A stretch of 64,000 nucleotides of DNA, taken from NCBI GenBank assembly GCA_922989275.2, contig OV277861.1, forward strand, positions 52,863,623 to 52,927,622, given 5' to 3'. The translations under genes were made by a program, and so were the position numbers. The DNA is from Gari tellinella (lineage: Eukaryota > Mollusca > Bivalvia > Cardiida > Psammobiidae). The notes beneath the pieces were generated by a model that saw nothing but the letters and a program-made list of their open reading frames with translations, was not told where the DNA came from and searched no databases. The stretch's first letter is position 1, and each line of letters begins with the position of its first letter. Positions 1-13,200 of this stretch are shown here, one piece after another.

Positions 1-168
1 TTCTCAAAATTTTCTGACCCGTAAGGCTATATACAGTTTATCAAATATTTTCGAGAAGAGATGGCAAAAACCTTCATATTTCACACAAGAAACTGGAATT
101 ATATGTTTGTATCCATTCATACTACCATTTTTACATTACAATTACCCTACCTTCAGTGCTTGAATACC
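1..168. mobile_element. family J element, right end only (TTAA type)
   Basis: Closely resembles the right 140 bp of the full family J element at 52115-52964 and ends at TTAA (169-172) with the same terminal CTTCAGTG..GAATACC. The left part lies outside the window. Confidence 0.75.
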
Positions 169-239
169 TTAAAGTTGACACCAACAACATGGCTGAGGAA
201 GACGGAAAGCAACACTTAAGTCTCATTTTTGTTTCTTTG

Positions 240-1022
240 TCATAGCAGGAAAAAAGTTCTAAACAAGAGGGCCTGAAGACCCTGATATCGCTCACCTGTT
301 ATAATGAAGCTGGATAGCTTTATCTTTGACTTTCACTCGTTTTATTCTAGATCCATTCAAACTTGTAGTGTAGCATGTAAACAACATTGGAATACGACCT
401 ACTCTAGCAGAGTAGAGTACATCAAAGGCAGATAACTAGCCTAAACAATACTAAAATGAAGCCTTTTCTAGCATTTCAAAGTATATCAAGGGCAGATAAC
501 TCTTCTCACAATGATCAGATTTCAACAATAATTGCACTCCCTTGAGAAATTTTAGCTATATGCATAGGTGCAAGTATAATTAAAATCCATTGAAAACTGT
601 AGTTTCAAGAGTGTAAACAAAGTATTAGATATGACATTGTCAACAATTGAAGGGCAAATAACTCTTGACATATTTGTCCGATTTCAACCTTAATCGAAAT
701 TATCTGAACTATTATGGTCATGTACAATCTGAGCAAGTTTAAGAAAGATTGGATTAAAAGTGTGGCCTCTAGAGTGTAAACATTGTTAAATATGGCATTT
801 TCAGTATAAATTCAAAGGTAGATAATTATTGACCTATTTGTCAGATTTCAACCATAATCGAACTCATTCGAACTCTTATGGCAATATACCATCTGAGCAA
901 GCTTGAGAAAGATTGGATAAATATTGTGGCCTCTAGAGTGTAAACACTAAAATTGTTGACGACGAACGACTGACATTCAAGTATTGCAAAAGCTCACCCT
1001 GAGCTAGCTCAGGTGAGCTAAA
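240..1022. repeat. degenerate tandem array K, about 180-bp units
   Basis: Recurring blocks: GGCAGATAACT, CAGATTTCAACCATAATCG, GAGCAAGYTTGAGAAAGATTG and GTGGCCTCTAGAGTGTAAAC. About three units. The array begins and ends with GCTCACCTG-type motifs. Noncoding. Related block wording recurs at 41810-42460. Confidence 0.75.
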
Positions 1023-1095
1023 AATCCAAAGATTTCAGGAAATGTTGGAGAAATTGCAGCCATGTAAATAATCTTCCATCCTAAACTAAACTCAC

Positions 1096-1221
1096 CTGTG
1101 TGGTGCATGCCACAAGCTATCTGGGCCACGGGGACATCACCGGACCCCACAGTGACCTCTGTTGGTGGCAAACTAACTATCTTGTTACTGTATTCGGCCT
1201 CCTGGTCACTGCCTATATCAT
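1096..1221 (-). CDS. MYCBP2: MYCBP2 exon 20 (RCC1 repeat start)
   Basis: Residues 831-872 plus one base. VPVAQIACGMHHTG matches the conserved VQVSCGFHHSV motif opening the next RCC1 repeat. Acceptor TTACAG, donor GTGAGT. The following exon is not in bases 1-1095. Confidence 0.93.
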
Positions 1222-4200
1222 CTGTAAAACAACAAGCCACATTGACCCCATTGTTTACACATATTAACCCATTTATACCCAGTGGATTCTTCCATGTTTA
1301 TACATGTATATTGGATTAGTCCATTTTTTATCAAAGGGATGCCTGGTCAAAATTTTCATTTTCATTTTGTTTTATATTGAAATTCCTATCAGCAAACAGT
1401 GTAGACTCTGATCAGACGCGGCATAATGCGGCGTCTGATCAGAGTCTACATTGTTTGCCTATGTCCCATATATGAGATCGTTGGCACAAATGGGTTAACC
1501 ATGATCCCATTGTTCACACATATTAAGCATCTTCTCCCAATAATCCTGATAGGACCCCATTACCAAAATCCTGAAAACGGTTCCCTATTGAAATAGGATC
1601 CAAGTGACAAACAGTTGGGATTCTGATTAAGTCCTATGTTTAGTGAGGCATGGGTCAAAGGTTTTGATTGAGAGCTATCTCAGACTCACTTGACTCAAAA
1701 GCTTTATAACTTTGGGGCAAGATCTTCACCCAAACTGTTTGCAAAAAATCTACAATACAGGTCTAGTGTTGAAATTGTTAATTCAGTATTCTGCCCTAAA
1801 GAACCCTTGGGAGCACTTACTTCTATGTTTACTGGACGCTTTATTGGAGGACCTCTGGTTCTTCTGTCTCAATGACCTTGACCTTTCCAGCTTGGCAAAT
1901 AATTCTGCAAGAGGTCCAGCCCTTTTAATCTCCCTTCCGCCACCTGAAAATAACAAAAGACCACCCAATTACAACTGGACAAATTCTATGAAGCTTCAGT
2001 AGAAGCTATTAGTTTTGTTCTTCATTTACTGTTACATGTACCCAACTTCAGAAATTGCCCATGTTCACCAAAAGACATCATTCCTCCAATTACCTCAGTA
2101 CACATTTTATTTTTAGAACATACACTTTCTGGGCTCTAGATAACTGGGAGTAAACTTAACAAATCCAACATTTACTCACTCATTTCAGCAACCAATTTGA
2201 AGGTGAATCCTCTCAAGTACTAATGAGTAATGATACCATAAGATTTAGTTTTTGAAATACTTCATTTATCTGGAGCTCTGACAGTTTCTTAAAACATTGA
2301 CAAAATCAAAGAGTTTGTTTCTCTAGGAAGCCTAAAACACAAAACAGCAAAAACAATTCCAGTATCTTTCCAGATGGTGGCTTAAAGCAGGTTGAAAGTA
2401 AAGCAGAATGCACCATAAGGTGCATTCTACTTTACTTTCAACCTGCTTTAAGTGATCATCGGTCTTCAAAACTAGAACTAGTCTATTGGGTAAAGGGTTG
2501 ATATTCAGTTAGACATAAACCACAACACTTGATGTATTTCTTTACCTATAGATTCTTTCTTAACAAATCTAGTACACCAACATGCACACATACACTACTG
2601 TACAGCCATACAATTAAACCTATGTACAAAGGTCACTCAATAGAAATGATAAGTGGGAGTTCAATTCAGGTCAAAGCAACTGTATAATTTTGAAAGCTCA
2701 TGATTGAGCTTTCTCCAAAGCTCTTGATTGAGCTTTCTGCATTACTTTTTCCTACATGAAGCAGTAACCAGTCTCAGAAAATGACAGGTTTCTTTACTGA
2801 ATACACTGATACACATATTTTCACTTTACAGTGTTCCCTCCCTACAAAGCCCTCTGAACAAGGATTTCCTCTTTACAACGACGCTTGCTGCAGTTCCCTT
2901 AACAGGACGCTTTAACTGATGTACTATCGTCTGCTCTAAGTTGTCGTCTGCTGTTTTTCTCAAAGTTACATATTGGGCATTTTGACAGAAAAAACTTAAT
3001 GAAGAGTGACAAACAGCTTGAATCTAGATCAGACGCCGCTTTACGCGGCATCTGATCTGGATTCAAGCTGTTTGCAAATGTAAAATAATTTCCCTCCTGA
3101 CAACGCACACAATCTGTGTCTCCCATTGGATGTCGTTGTAGAGAGGGAACGTTGTATATCTACATGTTTATGCATTCATGGTTATTTCACACAGTTTGAT
3201 CCTTGGATGAACAATCTCCTACATCCCTTTACTCCATAACCTATTTCAAGCATTAATGATAGATGACCACTTAAAACATGTTAAAAGTAAAGAAGAATGC
3301 ACCTAAAGGTCTATTCTGCTTTACTTTCAGGCTGCTTTTAAGCTATCATCTGCTAAATTATAGAAAATATTTCTAAATAGTTTTGAGGTCAGGTGACTAC
3401 TTAAAGTAGGTTGAAAGTAAACTTTTTTACTTTCAGCCCGCTTTAAGCTACCATCTACTAGGCTATAGAAGATACTTCTTATGGTACCTTTTTGTGACTG
3501 TATGAACTTTATCTTCAGTGGCGGAATAAACTAAATGCGTAAAAATGCATATCTATGGAGTAAAGGAGTATATTACATCAACAGAAACAAGCTATACTTT
3601 CCACTGCACTATGCTCTATATATTTATTATAGGTTCACTATGCTCTTTATATGGGTTGATGTACAGTCTCTCCAAGTAGATGCATTCCTGAAGCAATTTG
3701 CCTCCTTCTTAACGTGACCATGACCTCTAAATGACAGATTTATCAGACACGAACCAAGTTATACTGGGATCAAGGGCTTCTTCAGTTGATTACATATTTG
3801 CCAAGTGTAAGGTCTTTATCACATGTACAGTAGAACTTCGATGTGTCGAACTTCGAAGAGTCGAGTTTCTCGATGTGTCGATCTTTTTTATAAAGTCCCA
3901 ACTTTCCCCCCTATATAACCTTATTTAAAATCTACGTATGACTCGAGTTTTTATAAGTTGAGTTTTTCGATATATCGACTTTTTTTCTGGGTCCGTACGT
4001 ACTGTTTTACTCAAAATTCACTACACATGTGTCGATGTTCGACTGTATGAAGGACTGGAATTTGGCGTGTCGAGTTTTTCACACCTCCGTGACCATCTTT
4101 ACTCAATTGATTGTCATGAATCAGAATTACCCGACAAACAGGCCAACATCTTCTCAATGTGTCAACGACCCCGTGTATTCCTTGATTCATCTACTCTTTT

Positions 4201-7200
4201 CCATATTTTATTCGTCACGGACTTAATCATAGCACCCTTAATCCCTTTTGTTTCAAGTCAATATGAAAACATATGCGTATTTCAGTCGATGTTCTTTATA
4301 CCGGAAGAGAAATGTGTATGTGTAAAAGACAAAGAAGAACTCATGCGGAACCCATTCCGAAATGTGTAGCATCAATAGTTATGCAATTATCCGTATCCCT
4401 CTAAGGAGATATTGATTCTCTTTTAAGAAAAGGGTTTCCCCTGAATCTGGTTCCAGCGTTTCAAGAGAATGTAATATGCTAGAATGGATAAAAGAACCGG
4501 TGTGCAGATAAAAAGCGACTTCCGTCCATTCCGCAGTGTTGTTATTTTCTGAAAATCGAGCTACGGCAAACGTATTTTCGCCCGATGTTTACATTTTTAA
4601 GATTCGGTTTAGGTAAAATGAGTAAATATGCATCCAATTTGGATGAGATACGAGCGTTATATAATTGTTTTTGAATGTTTTTAATTTTAAATAATCGATA
4701 TCAACAAGTAACATACGGACATGTCGGCTATATGGAGATCGAGTATATTTGAGGAGAAAAATCGAGGGAACATCAGGTAAAACATGAGTCGAGGCTTCGA
4801 TGTGTCGAGTTTTTTCTGATGGTCCCTTCAACATCGACACATCGAAGTTCTACTGTAGTTCTAAAGTTATAACCAAGGTTAAAGAACACAGACAGAGCAA
4901 GCAGACCTATAGGCAAACAGACCAAAAACAGTATGCCCTTGAACTTCCTAAGGTTAAATTCATGTGACCATGACCTCTAAATGTCCCTGAACGTCTGACA
5001 TGACCCAAGTTGTACTGACCTCGTGTACTAATAAAGTTGTAGCCAAGGTTAAAATTGTGGACAGACAAACACAGACACACAAACAGACATATCTAGACCA
5101 ACAATAATTTGCCCCGACCTTCATTCATTCTCGGAGACATAAAAAAAGAATCTACAGGTATTTTTCCATCCTTGACACCAGGGCTGCCATAAATTGATCT
5201 TGAAAAATCCTAAGATTTCCAAGTTTTCTATTTTTCAAGCACATTTACTTAAAGCAGGTTGAAAGTAAAGCAGAATGTGTCTTAGGGCACATTCTGCTTT
5301 ACTTTCAGCCTGCTTTAAGCTAATAACTGCAATGATAAAAATCAAAAGATATCGGAAAAATCTGGAGAAATGGCAGCCCTGTGACACAGTAAAACCAGTC
5401 CTCTTGACCCTATGATCATGGTTGCCAATGCAGGAAAACCAAACAGAGCAATCTGACTGTGTACAATAGCCATTCAATGAAGAAGCATCATGGTGAACTA
5501 TGAGGATGAATTACTGCTTAACCCATTACTCCATAAATATTCCTTTTTACTGCTTTAGTTTATTCCTCCAAAGACAACACTGAACAGTTCCACTTTATAC
5601 AGTCATGACTACGCATTAACCCTTTGAACCCTAGTCCCGCATATAGGCGTCCTTTTCAAACAGTGTAAATGTGAAATGTACACTTGTCCTATTCAAACAG
5701 TGAATACCCAGATCAGAGGGCTCCTAACGGAGCCCTCTGATCTGGGTCTTCACTGTTTGTCACAATGCAAAACAATGACAAAAACAACCCTTAAAAGTCT
5801 GAAATAGACTAGACTAAAGTGGAAACTGGAATAGTCCACTTAAAGTTTCAGGGAGGAAAGAGTTAAACAACTGTATGTCTTCAATATTGAAAACAACCTA
5901 TTGGAGAAAGGGTCAATGCAGGACATAAAGTAATGCATTGAATTTATCCTGCAATATTAGGGCATTCCTTTATATTATAAAGATTACATTGTCATTTTTC
6001 ATGTTTAACCCACTTGCGCCCAGTGGATTCTTCCATGTTTTATATTGGATTAGTCCATATTTTATCAAAGGGATGCCTGGTCAAATTTTTCATTTTGTTT
6101 TAATTCCTATCAGCAAACAGTGTAGACTCTGATCAGACGCCGCATTATGGCTACTATAGGCAGTTGCATGTTGGTGTGTCAATTCAAGGTGAGGGAAATA
6201 GTTATATGGTCAATCAACATAACAATAGGTGGCTACTATAGGCAGTTGCATGTTGGTGTGTCAATTCAAGGTGAGGGAAATAGTTATATGGTCAATCAAC
6301 ATAACAATAGGTGGCTACTATAGGCAGTTGCATGTTGGTGTGTCAATTCAAGGTGAGGGAAATAGTTATATGGTCAATCAACATAACATTAGGTGGCTAC
6401 TATAGGCAGTTGCATGTTGGTGTGTCAATTCAAGGTGAGGGAAATAGTTATATGGTCAATCAACATAACAATAGGTGGCTACTATAGGCAGTTGCATGTT
6501 GGTGTGTCTATTCAAGGTGAGGGAAATAGTTATATGGTCAATCAACATAACAATAGGTGGCCACTATAGGCAGTTGCATGTTGGTGTGTCAATTCAAGGT
6601 GAGGGAAATAGTTATATGGTCAATCAACATAACAATAGGTGGCTACTATAGGCAGTTGCATATGTTATATGTTGGTGTTTCAATTCAAGGTGAGGGAAAT
6701 AGTTATATGGTCAATCAACATAACAATAGGTGGCTACTATAGGAACTTAGGAAGTTGAAGGAAAAACAGCTTGAATCAGCTAGCCTCTGAACAACATCTA
6801 TTCTGTTGATCATCTGTCCATCAACACCAGTATTAAAAGTAAAAATCCAGCCATGATGTGGAGTTTCTCTGATGAGTTAAGTACAGTCAAACAAAAGTTG
6901 CAGCATTACATGACATCTGCTCTAGACCCAGACTCTTTGCAAATACCACTCAAAACAAGATTGGCAGGAAAAGGATAAATATTTGGTAAAATAAAACCCA
7001 GCAGAAATCCAAATCATGTAATAAGCCATGCCAGGAAAAAAAGATCTTTCCGAAATTGCAAAATGTGTAGACCTTTATAAACTTTTACTTTTTCTAAATT
7101 TGTGATAAAATTCGATACTGTAACTCTTCAATGTTGGCAGCCCCTGCAAAATAATAAACCTATCCCCCAGTGTCAGTCAACTCAATGTCAGCAGCACCTT

Positions 7201-10200
7201 GTCTACAGCCCCTGCAATGCAATACACATATCCCACAAGTGTCAAGCAACCTCATGTTATTAGAGCAGAAATGGTTCAAACCTCCGCCAACAAATTCACA
7301 CATTTGACCTGTGAACCCTAGGGTTTAAGGGGTCAATAAAAAGAAGAACAATGGGCAGTTAGTAATACTGTCGGCTTCTTAATGCAGAACAAAAGTAGAG
7401 CAGCATGCTCTCAAAAAGAGTGTTCTCCACAGCTTTTGTCTTGCAGTAAGTATCTTACTCATTTCAGTGAGTAGTTACAATATAGGATTCAAGATGAACC
7501 TAATGAGTAGTCACAACAGGTCTATATGGAAACATAAAGGATTTTAGCATTGAATACATCCCCCCTCCCCCAACTTATCGGAACTTATTTGAAACTATGA
7601 ACTGTGTGACCAAATTAACAATTTCAATAACTGAAACAGAACGTTTAAAAAAATAATAACATTCCGAAACTCAAAACATGAAAGAAGATACCGACAACTG
7701 AAAGCAAACTCTTGCAAGCAAAGCTTACATGTGAGAACAGCCTCAAGCAAAGAAACAAAAAACTAGCACAAGCTGTAGCATGTGATATAAACAACAGTTA
7801 TTTGTTCACCCATGATCAAGTTGAGGGGCACTAACTCCTTGGCAAGGTCAAACGGACCCTCTTTGCCCTTCAGTAAGTCGACTTTAAGCTCGTCTAAATC
7901 CTCACCATCAAGCTGTTCTCCAGCACATGTTTTACACGCCCCACACTCTGTACAACCCGCCTCCCCTGCTCCACAACCACAAGGCCTGCAAGAACAAATG
8001 AACATGGTGCTTAACTGTTTCCTCCCTGAAACTTAAAATGGACAATTCAGGTTCCCAATTTAGTCTAATCCCTTTGAAATAATTAGGTTTTTATTTAGAC
8101 AATTTGTTGTTATATGACAAATAGTGAAGACCCATATCAGAGGGCTCCGTTAGGAGCCCTCTGATTTGGATCTTCACTGTTTGCAAAGGACATGTGTACT
8201 CTTCTCATGTTCACTCTTTGCAAATGATGCATATATGAGTGACTAGGGTTCAAAGGGTTTACCAATTACTCCATACAAATACCTTTTAATGCCTCTGATA
8301 ATTCAAACATTTAAGAAAACAGTTCCACTTTATACAGTTGTGAATATGCACCATATGAAATAATTTCTATATCCTAGCAAATTGCAGCTGAAAGCAGGCT
8401 TGAGGTAAAGCAGTATGCCTACAGGCACATTCTACTTTACTTTCAACCTGTTTAAAAAGTCACCCATCTTCAAACTTAGAAATAGGATATTGGGGAAATT
8501 GTTACACATGTAACCATCTATATTCAATGCTGAAAATCAGCTATTGGGGGAAATAGTCAAGTCAAACTAGGGAAATACATTAACTGAAAGGAGTCTATAA
8601 GATAGATGACAGTTGAACCATTACTCCATAGATACACAATTTAGCACATTTAATTAATTCCTCCACTGAAGGAAATGATTCCATTTTATACAGTCATGAA
8701 TATGTATTATAAGAAATAGTCTCTATATCCTAGCAGATGGTGTTTTAAAGCAGGCTGAAAATAAAAAGGTGCATTTTGCTTTACTTTCAACTTGCTTTAA
8801 GTAGTCACCTTTTTTCATTACTAGAAACATGCAATGTGTAAATGGGTTAAATACAGGAAAGCTCAATTAGGGCATATAGAAGTCATGAAGGAGCGCTCTG
8901 AAAAGTGTCTGCATTGTTTATTTTTCATTTTAAATAGTACCTGGGGAGTCCTGAAATACAGTCAAACTTCGATATCTTGAACTCGCTTAACTAGAACTAT
9001 CTACACATGAACTGCATTATTTCTCGCTCGGTTAAGTCAAACATACCTGTATTTCACAGTTAAAACGTGGCTAAGCCACGTTTTAACTGTGAAATACGGG
9101 TAAGTTCTAAATAACCCAGTTCCAGATATCGAAGTTTGACTGTAACAAAAATAAGTTGGAAAATCCTGTTTGACACTTTCAGCAGCATAAGGGCTATAAA
9201 TCAGTTTATATTGAAGATACAGCGCTCCCTCTCTACAACGACATCCAATGGGAGACACATATTGTGTGTGTTGTTCGGAGGGAGTCGTTATAGGGAGGGA
9301 AATTGACTTACATTTGCAAACAGCTTGAATTCAGATCAGACGCCACGTGACGCAGCGTCTGATCTGGATTCAAGCTGTTTGTCACTCGTCATTAATTTAT
9401 TATCTGTGAAAATGTCCATTATGTCACTTTGAGAAAACAGCAGACGACAATTTTAAGCAGACAATATTGCAGCAATAAAAGCGTTAGACATAATTGTCCT
9501 GTTTAGGGAATTGTGGTAAGGGTCATAGTAAGGAGGGAGTTGTTGTTGGGAGGGCCGTTGTAGAGAGGGAGCGCTGTAGTTAACAATACACATTAACCCT
9601 TTACCTGATAGACTATTTCTAGTTTTGAAGATAGGTGACCACTTAAAGCAGGTTAAAAGTAAAGCAGAATGCGCCTAAAGCGCATTCTGCTTTACTTTCA
9701 ACCTGCTTTCAGCCTCCATGTGCTAGATTATAGAAAATATTCTCTTTTCTATATATTCATGACTGATTAAATTGGAACTATTTTCTTAAGCGGAGGAATA
9801 AATCATATCCGCTAAAAGGCACTTCTATGGGGGGAAAGGGTTAAACAGTAGGGAGCTCTTACATTCCTGGATTCCTGTTGTCACGGCGGCCACTGTTGAT
9901 ACAACCCATTCCATAGCCTGTGCATTCTCCACATACAAAACAAACCATGCACTGGTCAAGTTTCCACTTGTGTTTTCCTTTAAAATAAAATCAATTTTTG
10001 ATAATATAGTGTAACCTCTAAAATTTCAAATAAGCTGGAAACTGGAAACACTCAGCCTCAACACAGTGGTTCTATTTAGTCATCATCCATTCAATTAAGA
10101 AATTAATTGCGTACTTCCGGTAGTCATGAGCTGATGGAACTTCAATGCTATTACTAGTAAAGTGTGTGAAGCCCGAAGGGCTTCTCGCTTAACTTTGCTA

Positions 10201-13200
10201 GTAAAAGCATTGAAGTTCCATTAGCTAATGAATAACGGATGTACGCAGTTTATTTTTTATATTTATATTCCATTGTAAACTGAGAAATGTACATAACCGT
10301 TCTAATAGACACTTTGCCCAATGCTATGCATTGCTATTCGTAGTAACGATCTCTATATATGGATTGAAAGTAGTCACAATCACATATTATAATTACTGGA
10401 TAAATTTAGACTTTTAACCGGTAAACTTTCTCATTATGTTTAAAACCCCTTTTGAGACATTTAAAAGCACACAAATTTACGAAATAGTTGTATTATAAGC
10501 ATCTTAAATTTAGGTTGCGTTTTTTAAAACCGATTTACTCACACGCCATACTTGAATACTCCGCGTTAAAACAACGCCTACCATATGGACTTCTGTATCT
10601 ATTTGAAAGTGATAAGTATAGCTCCGCCCCTAAACCAGCCGGCTAGAACTGGATTTTAAATGACCATTCATTGAAGTATGCACGTCTCTTTTTAGAATAG
10701 TGTTATATAAGGACAGTGCGGGGCGAATGTAAATATTGAGCAATGGTAGCATGCTATACTGATGCACTGTTAACGTATTAAATTCAACCATGAATACCCT
10801 TCCTTGAAGAAATTTTTTCTAATTCGTTACAAATCATACAGTCATGAATATTTAACATAATAAATATTTCTTTATATCCTACCAGATGGTAGCTTAAAGC
10901 AGGCTAAAAGTAAAGCAGAATGTGCCTTTAGGCACATTCTGCTTTACTTTCAACCTGCTTTAAGTGGTCACCTATCTTCAATACTAGAAACAGGCTATGG
11001 GGGAAAGGGTTAAATAAGGTTACACAGTAAGGCAAGTTAAATGCTGTGTGTGTTACCTGGAGCACACATGATAGATTCCATGTCCACCTCCTCTTCTTCC
11101 TCTGTCATTGTTACATTGTGACTGCCAACTGAAACAATCAATAGTACAGTGGAGAAACATTATTCTTTCCTGTTTAAACGCAAATGAAACGCAAAGGCAT
11201 TGCAATAAAACAAAGAAAAGGCCAACTTTTCTACAATTTTGGCTATTCATGTTGATATGGGTGGCAAACAGTTTGGAGACTGATCAGACGCCGGGTTACC
11301 CTGCGTCTGATCTGGACCCAAACTGTTTGCAATAGAAATAATAATTTTAGCTCCTTTAGGAGTTTTCTGTTTTACTATAACCTTGTTTTAAGCTGTCACC
11401 TGTCATTTATACAATCAATAAGTCTTCTTTTTAGTGGTCATAATAGAGAGGTTTTACTGTAATGAAACGTTTTCTTAAAAAACAGCCCTGTGTTTTCTGC
11501 TTTTTGATTCTTGATTAGCCACTATATCAACTCAAAAGTATTCAGATAAGTTTCAAAGGAATAGATCAATAACTTGCAGACATTTTTAATAGTGGTACTG
11601 TAAAACCTCTTTTTTACGATCCCTGAATGGTGTTAATCATTAGCTGTTTAAAACAGGTGACTGTTTAAAGAAGGGTGACAGTAAAACAGAAAGCTCCTTT
11701 AGGAGCTTTCTGTTTTGCTGTCACTTTGCTTTAACTATCACTTGTCTATTATACAATCAATTAGCATTCATTTCAGTAGTAGTAATATGGAAGTTTTACT
11801 GTATATAAAAATCTGTTATCTGCCAGTTTTTATTAATCGTACCATCTTTGACAGCCCCTGGGTTGAAGTCCCTTCCACATTGGCCCTTGTTGTTTATGCC
11901 GAATGTATAGATACTGCCCTTGTTGGTCAGTGCTACAGCGTGGGCCTTCCCAAGGCAGATCTGGGCAACAAACTGGTCCTTCAGGTCTGTCACATGACCT
12001 GAATAAACAAGAGATAACAGTCAGACCTCTGCTTTTACAACCAGGGACCCGTTTCATAAAACTTTGTACGCCAAAAACTGTCGTAAATCAAAACTTTAAA
12101 ATACATTTTATTTCTTATTTCTCTATCTAATCCTGTCTAGTGACATCTCTTTGGAATCGTCTTTTCAAGACGATTCCAAAGAGGTGTCACAAGACAGGAT
12201 AAGATTGAGAAATCAACAATAATTGAGCGTTCTATATTCGGATTTACGACGACATTTGACGTAAGAAGTGTTTTTGAAACGAGCCCCTGTCCTACAGAAA
12301 AGACTTGTTTAATTGATTAAACTGAACATTCTTAAATATAGTTCCTTTTCATCTTACCAAACGCTGTTTTGTGACTACTCTTTAGTCTTAAGAACAATTT
12401 GTTTTAGATCATTCTAATAAATTGACCCATCACAGAAATGGGTTGAGACATAAAAGTCAATTTTACTCAATCTTACATGGATCTCTAGATCTGGCTTTTC
12501 TACATTCAAATGAATTGTAATAGCATTTAAATTCATTTAAACAGATACGAAAAATGTCTTCCCTACTGTAAACATGGTTTTCTTGACAAGTTAGCCATAC
12601 ATTTTCCACACATGTAGCTTAAAGATTTTCTAAGATTTACATGAATATTCAGAATTTCAAGTTCAGCTATTATAATGATTAATCAACAATACATCAATAT
12701 TGTGTTTTTCAATTACATATCTAGCATAACACAGGGCTCCAGATAAGGGGAGTTTTTCAAAATTTAAAATTTTTATTTCTGAATTAAACCCTATTATGTG
12801 GCTTCTCATTAGAATCGTCTCTTTGAGACGATTCTAATGAATAGTCACACCATAGGCTGAAATCTGTGAGAAAATGCTGGGTTTGTTAAATTTACCCCCT
12901 CTTATCTGGATCCCTGATAACTCACCACTAGCTTGATGGCAGTGAGCTGTATCCTTGCCAAACATGTAGACCCCGCCATCTATAGTGATCACAGCACTGC
13001 TGCCATTGTTACACGCAGCATATATCACAACTTTAGACTCCAGACGAATCATTTTCTTTGGTTTAACTGCCTTTGGTTGTCTCCTGCCTTTAGCTAAAAT
13101 GATACATAAAGTACAACGAACGTACAGTAGACTCCACTTGAAACGATATCGCTAGTAACGATATATCGCTTGTAACAATACAGATCCTTCGGTCCCTGCC

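Noticed and set aside
3828..4855. 100-codon ORF inside the pogo-like element as a transposase
   Set aside because: No helix-turn-helix or DDE/D motif and no similarity I recognise.
6149..6743. Regular repeats suggesting a CRISPR array
   Set aside because: Units are directly adjacent 82-bp copies with no unique spacers, and the genome is eukaryotic. It is a minisatellite.
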